64,000 bases of DNA from DATFVJ01 sp963851085 (GCA_963851085.1 CAWKNX010000001.1:1-64000), one strand, 5' to 3'. Positions 26,852 to 35,437 are shown, counted from the first letter of the stretch. Numbers and translations: made by a program. Notes: generated from the sequence alone by a model not told the origin.

Positions 26852-27202
26852 GTGAGCCGGAGGAGGGACGACCGGGCGACTGGTCCAGATGAGCAGACAC
26901 AGATCGTGACCGTCGAGGGGGAACTGGATCTGGCGACGGCGGACAATCTGTACCGGCGTGGCCGCCTGGCCATTGGCCGCCATGCGCGGTTGGTTCTGCT
27001 CGATCTGGCGGGAGTTTCATTCTGCGACTCTTGCGGGCTGAATGCCTTCGTGCGGATTGCCAACGAAGCCGATGCCGCGGGATGCAGGTATGGCCTCGTC
27101 GCGCCGCAGCCGATTGTGATGAAGGTTCTGCACATTACCGGCTTGGATCAGCGGCTGCCGATTTTCCGCACCATTGAAGAGGCGCGGCTGCGCTTCGTAT
27201 GA
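26852..27202 (+). CDS. STAS-domain protein (anti-sigma factor antagonist type)
   Basis: A 116-residue STAS protein; GTG 26,852 has GGGAGG 8 bases upstream. The fold is visible in VTVEGELDLATADNLYRRGR, LVLLDLAGVSFCDSCGLNAF and LHITGLDQRLPIF. The usual phosphorylation motif D-S-(S/T)-G is present as CDSCGLNAF, with Cys in place of the usual acceptor position but a Ser directly before it. It likely takes part in partner switching with an anti-sigma factor kinase. No partner lies next to it; ATPases of the right class are at 44,118 and 57,883. Confidence 0.8.
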   Translation: MSRRRDDRATGPDEQTQIVTVEGELDLATADNLYRRGRLAIGRHARLVLLDLAGVSFCDSCGLNAFVRIANEADAAGCRYGLVAPQPIVMKVLHITGLDQRLPIFRTIEEARLRFV

Positions 27203-27224
27203 AGAGGCGCGGCTGCGCTTCGTT
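27175..27224 (+). repeat. 25-bp tandem duplication at the STAS gene end
   Basis: The 25-bp unit beginning TGAAGAGGCGCGGCTGCG occurs at 27,175-27,199 and again at 27,200-27,224. The stop codon of the STAS gene is the first three bases of the second copy, so the duplication either created or displaced the reading-frame end. Confidence 0.9.
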
Positions 27225-27370
27225 GCGTTTACTGGCGGCGTTCCAGGCAGCTGAGGTGGGCCTTTGGTCCCCGGAGCGGCACCAGCCCGGCGGGGGCCCG
27301 GGGACCTTTGCCTCTGTTCGCCCCTTTCCCGCAGGCACATCGTAAATGCGAGAAGGTAGGAGGTGGCGCC

Positions 27371-27655
27371 ATGACTATGGAACGCCGCTGGAAGGTGGAA
27401 ATCTTCGTGGATGAGCACGAGGACCACACCTGGGCCGAGGCCCGCCTGGTAGTCCCCGATGGCCGCGCGACGAAGCCGGCCGACCTGCTTCGCGGTACCG
27501 GGCAATCGCGGCGCCGCCCGGGCCAGGTCGCCGTGCAGGAGATCGAGGATGAGCTTGCGGTCTCCCGCGCGCTCTGGGACCTCGCGCACGTGCTGTGGAC
27601 GACGGCGGTGTCCGATCTGGAGGCAGTGGTCTCCGGTTCTGTCACCCGGTCATGA
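27371..27655 (+). CDS. DUF1876 (dsRBD-like) protein
   Basis: A 94-residue protein from ATG 27,371 with GGAGG at 27,359. It begins ERRWKVEIFVDEHEDHTWAE and contains VPDGRATKP and EIEDELAVSRALWDLAHVL, the strand-strand-helix pattern of the DUF1876 family common in actinomycetes. The family has a small double-stranded-RNA-binding-like fold but no established role. Confidence 0.8.
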   Translation: MTMERRWKVEIFVDEHEDHTWAEARLVVPDGRATKPADLLRGTGQSRRRPGQVAVQEIEDELAVSRALWDLAHVLWTTAVSDLEAVVSGSVTRS

Positions 27656-27667
27656 TCGCCGCGCGTA

Positions 27668-27892
27668 ATGGCACGGCAGATAGCGCCGCGGCTCGGCGAG
27701 CCGCGGCTCGCGACGCTTGACCGGAGGCTGTGGGACCTGGAGATGCGGCTCGCATTGCTTGCCGAGGCTGTGCAGGTGCTCGCGCGGGCCCTGGAGGCCA
27801 GCCCGGCCGGGGAGCCAGCGGAAGCAGCGGTGGCCGAGGCGGCACGGCAAGCAAGTGAACTGCTGGTCGCGCCGCATCGCGGGCGCGCGTGA
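27668..27892 (+). CDS. small helical hypothetical protein
   Basis: A 74-residue frame, 12 bp after the DUF1876 gene. The middle is a leucine-rich amphipathic helix (LDRRLWDLEMRLALLAEAVQ), suggesting coiled-coil pairing. No ribosome site stands out and no family is recognised. Confidence 0.4.
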   Translation: MARQIAPRLGEPRLATLDRRLWDLEMRLALLAEAVQVLARALEASPAGEPAEAAVAEAARQASELLVAPHRGRA

Positions 27893-27928
27893 CGGCGTCT
27901 GGCTGGGCCATGGCGGTATCTTGACGCC

Positions 27929-29089
27929 ATGTCGGGCCGGATCGTGCTGTACGGTGCCACGGGCTATACAGGCAGGCTGACCGCGCGGGCAATGCTCGCG
28001 GCGGGAGCGCGCCCGGTGCTCGCGGGCCGGGATCGTGGTCGGCTGAGTGCGCTGGCCGCCCGGCTGGCGCCCGGCAGCGACGTGACAGAGCTGGAAACGG
28101 CTGTCGCGGGCGCGGGCGGACCTGGCGAGCTGCGAGATCTCATCGGACCTGGCGACGTGCTCGTGTCGACCGCGGGCCCATTCTTGAAGGTCGGCCGGGC
28201 GGCTGTGGCGGCGGCCGTGGACGCAGGCGCGGTCTACCTGGATTCGAGCGGTGAACCGCCGTTCATCCGGCGGGTGTTCGAAGAGTACGGTCCACGCGCG
28301 GAGCGGACCGGTGCGGTGTTGCTCACCGCATTCGGTTACGACTATGTGCCGGGAAACCTGGCGGGAGCGCTCGCGCTCGAGGCCGCCGGACCCGATGCGA
28401 CCCGGGTGGATATCGGCTACTTCGTACGCGGGGACATGCGGAGGGCGGCGAGCGCGGGCACCCAGGCATCCGCCGCCGGTGTGCTACTCGAAACCGGATA
28501 CACCTTCCGCGGCGGCCGGATCGTCAGCGAGCGGCCCGCCGCGAAGGTCAGGTCGTTCGAGATTGACGGAAAGATAAGGGAAGCCTTCTCCATCGGCGCA
28601 TCGGAGCATTTCGCGCTGCCGAGACTCCGGCCGCGGGCAACGGCGACGGACGGCGCCGCGGCCCAGGCCGGGGTCACCGATGTGGGCGTTTATCTTGGCT
28701 GGTTTGGCGGCGCCGCCAGGCTCGTCAGCTACGGCTCCGCGCTGGCGGCGCCGCTGGGACGTCTGCCCTGGGTGCGGTGGGCTGTGGACGCGCAGGCTGG
28801 CCGGATTCAGCGAACCAGGGCCGAGCCCGACCATGCGGAGCGCATCCGGTCGGACGTCGTGGCCGTGGCGGCTGACGCTGCCGGCACTGAACTGGCCGCG
28901 GTGCACCTGACCGGCGGTGATCCCTATTCCTTCACCGCCGGCGTCCTCGCCTGGGCGGCGTGCCTCGCGGCCAACGAAGGCCTGCGGCCAGCGGGCGCGC
29001 TCGGCCCGGTCGAGGCCTTCGGATCCGGCCCGCTGGAGAGCGGCTGCGCCAGCGCGGGAATTTACCGCCAGCTGCCCAAATCGGCTTAA
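27929..29089 (+). CDS. saccharopine-dehydrogenase-like NAD(P)-binding oxidoreductase
   Basis: A 386-residue protein with an N-terminal Rossmann motif RIVLYGATGYTGRLTARAML, then VLAGRDRGRLSALA and VLVSTAGPFLKVGRAAVAAA. These are characteristic of the saccharopine dehydrogenase-like / trans-acting enoyl reductase family of actinomycetes. The later VYLDSSGEPPFIRRVF and AFGYDYVPGNLAGALA also fit. It probably reduces a lipid or polyketide intermediate with NADPH; the substrate cannot be told. It is transcribed alone. Confidence 0.8.
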   Translation: MSGRIVLYGATGYTGRLTARAMLAAGARPVLAGRDRGRLSALAARLAPGSDVTELETAVAGAGGPGELRDLIGPGDVLVSTAGPFLKVGRAAVAAAVDAGAVYLDSSGEPPFIRRVFEEYGPRAERTGAVLLTAFGYDYVPGNLAGALALEAAGPDATRVDIGYFVRGDMRRAASAGTQASAAGVLLETGYTFRGGRIVSERPAAKVRSFEIDGKIREAFSIGASEHFALPRLRPRATATDGAAAQAGVTDVGVYLGWFGGAARLVSYGSALAAPLGRLPWVRWAVDAQAGRIQRTRAEPDHAERIRSDVVAVAADAAGTELAAVHLTGGDPYSFTAGVLAWAACLAANEGLRPAGALGPVEAFGSGPLESGCASAGIYRQLPKSA

Positions 29090-29235
29090 AGCAATTCCCG
29101 ATAAACCCGGATAATTGGCCAGCGCACGGTCAGTTACCCGCAGATTCCCGTACACTCCGGAATTAGACGGAGGTCGCGGGCTCGTTCGGCCGAGTCGGTG
29201 GAAGGATGCCTTTAGAAGCCTCTAGTTTTCTCGCT

Positions 29236-30480
29236 ATGGATAACCACTTGCTTGTTGAGGAGCTAAAGGCCGGATCCCCGGGCGCGGTCAAGGCTATCCA
29301 CGACAGCTACGCGCATGGCCTTTTTACGTATTGCTGGTTCATGCTCCGCAACGCCGACGCCGCGCAGGTGGCAGTGTGCGACAGCCTCGTGGTGGCGCAG
29401 GCGCATATCGCCCGGCTCACCGAGCCTGAACTGCTGAAGCCGTGGCTGTACGCCCTCGCCCGCGTCGAGTGCCTGCGCAGGCGCCCGTCGCCAGCCAGCG
29501 AACCCGGCGTCGACACGGCAGGCCGGCACGGGCAGGACGCCGGCGCCGGGCTGATGGCCTGGCACGCGGTTATGGACCTCGGCCCGCTCGAGCGGGAGGC
29601 GCTTGAGCTGTCCACCAGGCAGCGGCTGGGACTCGCCGGTGTTGCGCCAGTGCTCGGCATTCCCACGAAAGAGGCCGAGCTGCTGCTCATCCGCGCACGT
29701 GAATCCCTCCAGCGGGCCCTGGCGGGCCAGATCCTTGCCCGGGCAGGCGCCGACGGCTGCGCGGACCGGGCCACCATACTGGCCGACTGGGACGGCACGC
29801 TCACCGCGCCCGTGCGCGAGCGGCTGGTCAGCCACGCGGCCGGCTGCACGGCGTGCGCGCGGCACCTGCCGCGGAACGTTTCCGCGACGAAGGTCTACAG
29901 TTTGCTGCCTGTCCCTGACCCGCCCGTGGAAATGCGGCATCGGGCGCTCGCCTGCGTTGGCGATCCCGAGCTTGCCGGGTACCGCGCGTTCGTGGCGGGC
30001 CGCGCGGCGAAGTTCGGTCGCACCGGCTTTCCCGTGACGCCGGCGGCCGTGACGCCGGCGGCCTCGGTGGCGGCGGCCGCCGCCACCGAGCCCCATCGGC
30101 GCACCAGCGCCTATCTGTGGGTGGGTCTCGCTGCCGCCCTTGCCGCGACAGCGGCCGGTGCAGTTGTGGCGGTCAGCCGTCTCGGCGGCTTCGATGGCCT
30201 GTTCCATGGCAGGCTCACCGGTTCGGCCGGCTCCGCCGGCCGCGGCGCCGTGCCCGCGCCCGCCGCTGGCCCGGGTTCTGCGAGCGGTACCGCACACGCC
30301 CGCATCCAGGTCGGCCGATCACGCCGATCACGCCGATCACGCCGATCACGCCGACCGCGCCGCTTGGCGTGGCGGGAAGCCGTGGCGCGCCACGAGGTCC
30401 CGCACGGTCGGTATTCCCATCGCATCCGGCCCGGTGGCCGCTGCGCGGCGCTGCGCCGCTGCCATCGGCGGCCGGTATGA
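29236..30480 (+). CDS. sigma-factor-like membrane protein, N-terminal part, frameshifted near 30,310
   Basis: ATG 29,236 (MDNHLLVEELKAGSPGAVKA) is preferred to ATG 29,206, since ECF-like relatives begin this way. A TAGTTT element 7-8 bases before the ATG suggests a leaderless transcript. Residues ~5-80 resemble sigma region 2 (FTYCWFMLRNADAAQVAVCD), ~105-160 region 4 (LGIPTKEAELLLIRARESLQ). Then come a CTAC zinc-finger-like element (~205) and a membrane helix (YLWVGLAAALAATAAGAVVA, ~293). From ~30,312 this frame becomes Arg-rich nonsense, while another frame continues sensibly to 31,109. A single indel therefore separates the two halves. Confidence 0.65.
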   Translation: MDNHLLVEELKAGSPGAVKAIHDSYAHGLFTYCWFMLRNADAAQVAVCDSLVVAQAHIARLTEPELLKPWLYALARVECLRRRPSPASEPGVDTAGRHGQDAGAGLMAWHAVMDLGPLEREALELSTRQRLGLAGVAPVLGIPTKEAELLLIRARESLQRALAGQILARAGADGCADRATILADWDGTLTAPVRERLVSHAAGCTACARHLPRNVSATKVYSLLPVPDPPVEMRHRALACVGDPELAGYRAFVAGRAAKFGRTGFPVTPAAVTPAASVAAAAATEPHRRTSAYLWVGLAAALAATAAGAVVAVSRLGGFDGLFHGRLTGSAGSAGRGAVPAPAAGPGSASGTAHARIQVGRSRRSRRSRRSRRPRRLAWREAVARHEVPHGRYSHRIRPGGRCAALRRCHRRPV

Positions 30481-31109
30481 AGGTGTCGTCACGTCTGCTC
30501 GACCTCGGGGCGGCATCCGCTGGCACGCTGACGCTGAGCACGATCAGGGGACAGGTCGCCTGGTCGGCGACCACGTCCTCGCCTGAGCTCGCGCTCAGCA
30601 GCTACGGCGGCTCCCTGCCTGCGGGGGGTAAGGTCACGCTGACTGTGACCCTGACCAGGGATTCGAGCAGGTACCGCAGCGCCACGATCCTCGTCGGCCC
30701 AGGGGACCTGAGCGTCCTCGTCAGCTGGCTGACGGCGCCGCCGTCGCCGACGGCCAGGCCGTCGCTCCCCCCGTCTGCGCCACCGTCGGCGTCACCGCTG
30801 GCACAGACGCCGTCTCCGGTACCGCCCGGCACCCCGTCGCCTTGGCCGCGGCCATCACCGTTCCCGTCACGGACGCCACCGCACGGGTCCTCGCCGCGAT
30901 CGCCTGCGCGCCCGCCGGCCGCACAGGCGCCGATGATGCCAGCGGAGCGACCCTGGGTTCCGCGGGGCCGTGGAGAGCCCTGGGAGGATGGCCAGTCGCA
31001 GCCGTGGGAGCGGGACGGATGGCGGCACTGGCGGCAGGACCAGCGGCCATCCTGGTGGCAGTACGAGCGGCGACCCTGGCGGCAATACCAGCGGCCGCCC
31101 TGGCCGTAG
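30312..31109 (+). pseudogene. C-terminal part of the sigma-like membrane protein in a shifted frame
   Basis: In frame 3 the sequence continues as a Pro-Ile-Thr linker (ITPITPITPITPTAPLG), an Ig-like beta domain (LSTIRGQVAWSATTSSPEL, then GGKVTLTVTLTRDSSRYRSA), a Pro/Ser-rich stretch and a Trp/Arg/Gln-rich tail (WRQYQRPPWP). This is the expected extracytoplasmic half of the protein whose cytoplasmic half ends at ~30,310. The 9-bp repeat ATCACGCCG (30,318-30,353) lies at the junction. Either the gene is broken in this strain or the read has an indel in low-complexity DNA. Confidence 0.55.
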
Positions 31110-31265
31110 CCAAGCGGCCTGCCTGGCGGGTAGCCAGGCGGCGGTCCTGGCGGGTGACCAGGCGGCGGTCCTGGCGGGTGACCAGGCGGCGGTCCTGGCC
31201 GTAACCGGGCGGTCGGCCAGGGCGGTAACCAGGCGGCCGGCCTGGCGGTAACCAGACGGTCGGCC
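31110..31265. repeat. degenerate 24-bp tandem repeat
   Basis: A unit containing CAGGCGGCGGTCCTGGCGGG recurs roughly every 24 bp between 31,130 and 31,200, then decays. It follows the stop of the shifted sigma-like frame and ends just before nth. On the minus strand it would encode Pro-Gly-His/Tyr repeats, but no start or ribosome site supports a gene. Confidence 0.6.
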
Positions 31266-31280
31266 TCGTAAGCTTGGGCC

Positions 31281-31988
31281 GTGGAAGACCCTCCCGCGTC
31301 GCGGACAGCGCTCGTGCGCCGCGCCCGCAAGATCAATCGTGAGCTGGCACGGATGTACCCGGACGCGCAGTGCGAGCTTGACTTCACCTCGCCACTCGAA
31401 CTCGTGGTGGCGACGATCCTTTCCGCGCAGTGCACCGACCGTCGCGTCAACGCCGTGACTCCGGTGCTGTTCGCGCGATTCAAGACGGCCGCCGACTACG
31501 CGGGCGCCGACCGCGGCGAACTAGAGAAGATCATCCAGTCGACCGGGTTCTTCCGCGCCAAGACGAACAGCCTTATCGGCCTCGGCCAGGCGCTGTGCGA
31601 CAGATTCGGCGGCGAGGTCCCCGCCACCATGAACGAGCTCGTGACGCTGCCGGGAGTCGGCAGGAAGACCGCGAACGTCGTGCTTGGCAACGCGTTCGGC
31701 AAGCCAGGGCTCACCGTGGACACCCACTTCGCCCGTCTCGTACGGCGCTTCGGATGGACCACGCAGACCGATCCTGACAAGATCGAGAAGGACGTTGGCG
31801 CGCTGCTGCCGCGGTCGGAGTGGACGATGGCGTCGCACCGCCTGATCTGGCACGGCCGCAGGGTCTGTCATTCCCGCAGGCCGGCCTGCGGTGCCTGCGA
31901 GATCGCGAGGCTGTGCCCGTCATTCGGCGAGGGCCCGGTGGACGAGAATACGGCGCGCAAGCTGGTTAAGACCGGGCCGTTCTCGTGA
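31281..31988 (+). CDS. nth: endonuclease III
   Basis: A 235-residue DNA glycosylase/AP lyase of base-excision repair. The helix-hairpin-helix LPGVGRKTANVVLGNAFG carries the catalytic Lys, the Asp is in VDTHFARL, and a C-x6-C-x2-C-x5-C iron-sulfur motif (CHSRRPACGACEIARLC) lies near the C-terminus. It removes oxidised pyrimidines and nicks the abasic site. The start is GTG 31,281; the stop overlaps the NUDIX gene (GTGA). The nth-NUDIX-marP order resembles Mycobacterium (Rv3674c-Rv3671c). Confidence 0.95.
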   Translation: MEDPPASRTALVRRARKINRELARMYPDAQCELDFTSPLELVVATILSAQCTDRRVNAVTPVLFARFKTAADYAGADRGELEKIIQSTGFFRAKTNSLIGLGQALCDRFGGEVPATMNELVTLPGVGRKTANVVLGNAFGKPGLTVDTHFARLVRRFGWTTQTDPDKIEKDVGALLPRSEWTMASHRLIWHGRRVCHSRRPACGACEIARLCPSFGEGPVDENTARKLVKTGPFS

Positions 31989-32713
31989 ACGGAGCCAGCC
32001 GTCGGGGTCCGCAGGGTACCCAGCGCACCCAGAGCTCACAGCTCGGCGCGGGCGCGCAGCGTGCCCATGGCGGGGACGCGGCGCTGCGGGCGCCAAGGTG
32101 GCTGCGCGAGCTTGCCGGCGCGGCGCGGCAGATGCCAGTGTCGGCGCATCTGCGGCCTCCGCAGGCGGGCGGCCGCGCCTCAGCGGTGCTCGTGCTGTTC
32201 GCGGACGGGTCGGCCGGCCCGGATGTGCTGCTGATACAGCGCAGCCATGGCCTGCGCAGGCACGCCGGGCAGACCGCGTTTCCCGGCGGCGCGATCGACG
32301 CTGGGGACACCGGCCCGGTGGCGGCGGCGCTGCGGGAGGCCGCTGAGGAGACCGGCCTCGACCCGGCCGGCGTCGAGGTGGTCGGCGTCCTGCCCGAACT
32401 GTTCGTGGCGCGCAGCGGGTTCCGTGTCTTGCCCGTTCTTGCCTGGTGGTGGCGGCCGAGCCCGGTGGGGCCAGCAGATCCGGTGGAGGTCGCGGCCGTC
32501 GCGCGGGTACCGCTTGCCGAACTCGCTGATCCGGCCAACAGGTTCACCGTCCGCCACCCGTCAGGCCTCGCCGGCCCAGCGTTCCGCGTGAACGGCGTTC
32601 TGGTGTGGGGTTTCACGGCCGGCATTCTGGACAGGCTCCTTGCGCTCAGCGGCTGGGAACGTGCGTGGGAAGCGAGCCGGGTCGAGGACCTGCCGCCGAG
32701 CGCACTCGGCTAG
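31985..32713 (+). CDS. NUDIX hydrolase, CoA-pyrophosphatase type
   Basis: A 242-residue protein, start GTG 31,985 overlapping the nth stop by 4 bp. The NUDIX box is GGAIDAGDTGPVAAALREAA followed by EETGLD (~residues 102-126), preceded by RHAGQTAFPGG. Together these match the NuCoA-type enzymes that split CoA and its derivatives into phosphopantetheine and 3',5'-ADP. The first ~35 residues are low-complexity. It is coupled to nth. Confidence 0.85.
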   Translation: MNGASRRGPQGTQRTQSSQLGAGAQRAHGGDAALRAPRWLRELAGAARQMPVSAHLRPPQAGGRASAVLVLFADGSAGPDVLLIQRSHGLRRHAGQTAFPGGAIDAGDTGPVAAALREAAEETGLDPAGVEVVGVLPELFVARSGFRVLPVLAWWWRPSPVGPADPVEVAAVARVPLAELADPANRFTVRHPSGLAGPAFRVNGVLVWGFTAGILDRLLALSGWERAWEASRVEDLPPSALG

Positions 32714-33440
32714 ACGGCGTAGACCGCCAGACCAGCCGCCGCCTGGCGTCGCCCCCTCCGCATGCCCGGCCGGCCCGGTCCAGCGCCGACGCCGGTGATA
32801 TCCATCAGCGGGTTCCCGGCGACCCCTCTGGGCACAGGAACCACAACGTACCCGGCAGCCCCAGACACTGGCTGCCCCATCCTGCGGCGCCGCACCACCG
32901 GCCCCGGCGAGGGCCGTGCGGGCTCGGCGGAGCGTCCGGTCCGTGATCGTGGTGGGTTACCCGTTAATCGCACGGCTGTCAATATGCACTACTGCCTTGA
33001 CCCACGGCGGGCTTTCATGATCGAGGTAACTTTTCCGCACATACCGCCGAGAAGTTACCGCGATCATGAAGCCCCGGCGCTGCCCGGGCCGCGGCCATCG
33101 CCCGGATCATGATCCATGGCCCGTTGGGCACCGGATACGCGGGTTACCCACCACGATCATGGAAAGGTGATGTGCGTGGGTGGATCGTGGGGTTGCGCAG
33201 GGCGGGCAGCCCACGGCGATCACGCTCACCGGCACCACCTGCCCCTTCCGAGCCATCGGCCCGTCAGGGCCGTTGAGTCTTAGAACCGGGCAGGGCGAGC
33301 GTCCGTAGCGCGGCGTGGTCCACTTTCGCGTAAACGGCCGTCGTGGCCAGGCCGCCGGCTCGCGGCGTCCAGCCAGTGACAGGCTCGCCGCTGCCCGCCG
33401 TGATACCCAGGCCGCGTGGGCGGGGTCCCTGGCGGCTACG
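32714..33440. other. intergenic region with palindromic element, no gene
   Basis: No coding gene is supported. The centre (32,942-33,161) is a nested palindromic element described separately. The remainder is spacer. Confidence 0.6.
32942..33161. repeat. nested inverted-repeat element upstream of marP
   Basis: The outer arms GATCGTGGTGGGTTACCCG (32,945-32,963) and 33,140-33,158 are inverted with one mismatch. The inner arms 33,010-33,032 and 33,052-33,073 form a ~22-bp inverted repeat containing TTCATGATCG and GGTAACTT. The element also holds GGCCCGTTGGGCACCGGAT (33,118-33,136) and GTCAATATG (32,978-32,986), both with counterparts in the element downstream of marP. It looks like a mobile non-autonomous (MITE/REP-like) sequence. 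Confidence 0.7.
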
Positions 33441-33629
33441 GGGGGCCGCAGGTCAGGTGTGGTGTACGGCCGGGCGGGCTGGCGACGCCGCAGGGCGGAC
33501 GGGGGGCCGCAGGTCAGGTGTGGTGTACGGCCGGGCGGGCTGGCGACGCCGCAGGGCGGACGGGGGGCCGCAGGTCAGGTGTGGTGTACGGCCGGGCGGG
33601 CTGGCGACGCCGCAGGGCGGACGGGGGGC
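33441..33629. repeat. three near-perfect 61-bp tandem repeats
   Basis: The unit beginning CCGCAGGTCAGGTGTGGTGT occurs at 33,446, 33,507 and 33,568. Because 61 is not a multiple of three, each copy would be read in a different frame. The array therefore does not encode a protein repeat, although it is open in the marP frame. It lies just before the marP promoter. Confidence 0.9.
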
Positions 33630-33678
33630 CCGCGGGCCTGGCAGTTGCTGTTCGGCGGTCTCGTTACCCGTGGAGCGC

Positions 33679-33692
33679 TATACCGTTGGCAC
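33679..33692 (+). promoter_or_regulatory. putative leaderless promoter of marP
   Basis: TATACC (33,679-33,684) stands 8 bases before GTG 33,693, the spacing of a -10 element serving a leaderless message. No ribosome site is seen before the GTG. Confidence 0.45.
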
Positions 33693-34883
33693 GTGCCTGG
33701 TGACCTGCTCGACCTGATCTTGATCGGGGTTGTCGTCGCCTTCGCCGTCTCCGGCTATCGGCAAGGCTTCATCATCGGCGCGCTGAGCCTCGCTGGTTTC
33801 CTCGGCGGCGCCGCCTTCGGCCTGGTTATCGCCCCGACACTCGCGCAGTCGGTCGTCAAGGGGCAGGCGCAGCAGTCGCTCCTCGCGATCGTCATCGTAT
33901 TCGTCGCCGCGATGATCGGCCAGTTCGCCGCCTCCACCGTGGGTGCCGCCATGCGCGACCTGGTGACCTGGCGCTCGGCGACCATTATCGACTCGGCCGG
34001 CGGCGCGGCTGTCAGCATCCTTTCCGTGCTCGTGATCGCCTGGCTGATCGGCACCTCGGTCGCCAATGCCCCGTTCCCGGCGGTCGTCCGGCAGGTGAAC
34101 AATTCGGCAGTGCTGCGCGGGGTGGACCAGCTGATGCCTGAGGCTGCACGCACCTGGTTCTCCGGGTTCAGGCGGGTGGTGGCTAGCGGGCCGTTTCCGC
34201 AAGTCTTCGGTGGTCTGGGCGCGGAGGGGATCGTGTCAGTGCCGACCCCGAACGCGGCGGTGCTCAGCACTGGCGGGGTGCGCCGCGCCAGCGTGAGCGT
34301 GGTGAAGGTGATGGGCACGGCCCCGGATTGCTCCCGCAGGATCGAGGGTTCCGGATTCGTTTTCGCGCCGGAGCACGTCATGACGAACGCACACGTCGTC
34401 GCCGGTGTGCAGGACGGCCCTGATGTGTTCACCACGACCGGCAAGCGCCTGCGCGCCCACGTCGTGCTCTACGACTTCCAGCGCGACGTCGCCGTGCTTT
34501 ACGTGCCTGGCCTCCACATAAACGCGCTGCAATTCACCGGCGCGGCGCGGACCGGCAACAACGCGGTCGTGGCCGGCTACCCACGCGACCAACCGTACAC
34601 CGCGGTCCCGGCACGCATCGGCGGCATCCAGGAGGCACGCGGGCCCAACATCTACCAGTCCGACCAGGTGACCAGGGAGATCTACGCGATCCGCGCCTTC
34701 GTCCAGCCGGGCAACTCCGGCGGTCCACTGCTGGCGCAGGACGGGAGTGTCTACGGTGTCGTGTTCGCGGCGGCGGTAGGCCAGCAAGACTACGGCTACG
34801 CGCTTACCGCCGCCGAGGTCAGGTCGGACGCTCAGGCCGCGACGAACGCGACGGCCGAGGTCTCCACCCTGGGCTGCGACTGA
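33693..34883 (+). CDS. marP: membrane-anchored periplasmic serine protease MarP
   Basis: A 396-residue protein, almost exactly the length of Mycobacterium tuberculosis MarP (Rv3671c). The start is GTG 33,693; the open frame upstream passes through non-coding tandem repeats. About four membrane helices occupy residues 1-140 (CvpA-like, LILIGVVVAFAVSGYRQGFI). The chymotrypsin-like domain follows, with His in TNAHVVAG (~232), Asp in FQRDVAVLYV (~264) and Ser in PGNSGGPLL (~341). Two Cys (~212 and ~395) may form the redox-sensitive disulfide of the family. MarP protects against acid and oxidative stress in mycobacteria. Confidence 0.92.
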   Translation: MPGDLLDLILIGVVVAFAVSGYRQGFIIGALSLAGFLGGAAFGLVIAPTLAQSVVKGQAQQSLLAIVIVFVAAMIGQFAASTVGAAMRDLVTWRSATIIDSAGGAAVSILSVLVIAWLIGTSVANAPFPAVVRQVNNSAVLRGVDQLMPEAARTWFSGFRRVVASGPFPQVFGGLGAEGIVSVPTPNAAVLSTGGVRRASVSVVKVMGTAPDCSRRIEGSGFVFAPEHVMTNAHVVAGVQDGPDVFTTTGKRLRAHVVLYDFQRDVAVLYVPGLHINALQFTGAARTGNNAVVAGYPRDQPYTAVPARIGGIQEARGPNIYQSDQVTREIYAIRAFVQPGNSGGPLLAQDGSVYGVVFAAAVGQQDYGYALTAAEVRSDAQAATNATAEVSTLGCD

Positions 34884-34937
34884 CGCTCCGCCCGGCGCCA
34901 GGACCTGTCCTGCCAGGACCCCGTCCTGCCAGGGTCA

Positions 34938-35082
34938 TGATCGATGGCTCCTGGGGCGTGCTAAAGCACGACCGTCAATGTGTGCCATATCGCCCTGTTT
35001 CAAGATTAGCTTCGGCCGACGGTAATCACAGCATCCGAAGGCCCGTTGGGCACCGGATTGCCCGCCAAGGAGCCATCGATCA
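34938..35082. repeat. palindromic element downstream of marP, relative of the upstream one
   Basis: TGATCGATGGCTCCT (34,938-34,952) and its exact complement (35,068-35,082) bound a 145-bp element. Inside are the palindrome CGTGCTAAAGCACG (34,957-34,970), GTCAATGTG (~34,974) and GGCCCGTTGGGCACCGGAT (35,040-35,058). The last 19 bases are identical to part of the element at 32,942-33,161. Confidence 0.7.
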
Positions 35083-35162
35083 AGCTCGCCGCAGCCGGTC
35101 CGGCCCTTCCGGCCGGCCTTGCCGGGGCCGCCCGGCTCCGCAGCCCAGCCCCGCCGCGGCCC

Positions 35163-35191
35163 GCGGATGACCTGCTCCGGTCGTGCCGAAG
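35163..35191. repeat. core of a dispersed intergenic repeat
   Basis: Twenty-nine bases from GCGGATGACCTGCTCC to GTGCCGAAG match 48,243-48,271 with two changes. The same family appears again near 53,930-54,040. Confidence 0.6.
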
Positions 35192-35437
35192 GAGGTTGTC
35201 GCACAACACATGATCTTGAAAAGTCAGGCTCCTTTTGTGCGGCGTGTTGCATCGATGATCTCCACTGGGCGGGCTCAGAGGCCCTAAGAATGACACCAAC
35301 GCTCCGCCGGCGCCCTGGCACCGCTCCGCGAAGTGCGCGCCCCCGGTCGTCCTCTCCGGACACGTTGGGCACAGTTACGCGACTACCTGCGAAGGCGCGC
35401 GGGAGGGGCCGGGATCACGGAGCGGGAGCGCATCAGA

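Larger units (their letters stand above)
34884..35437. other. intergenic region with palindromic and dispersed repeats, no gene
   Basis: About 550 bp between convergent marP and the DUF309 gene. It contains a palindromic element (34,938-35,082), a dispersed repeat core (35,163-35,191) and a further inverted pair CGCACAA (~35,201) / TTGTGCG (~35,235). No coding signal is seen. Confidence 0.6.

Noticed and set aside
30602..31483. Pro/Gly/Tyr-rich minus-strand protein
   Set aside because: It runs antisense into nth, has no ribosome site, and its repeats come from the degenerate 24-bp array.
33441..33629. CRISPR array or protein repeat
   Set aside because: Units abut without spacers and their 61-bp length breaks the reading frame.
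33315..33692. N-terminal extension of MarP
   Set aside because: The extension is translated tandem repeat; the family length and a -10 element support GTG 33,693.
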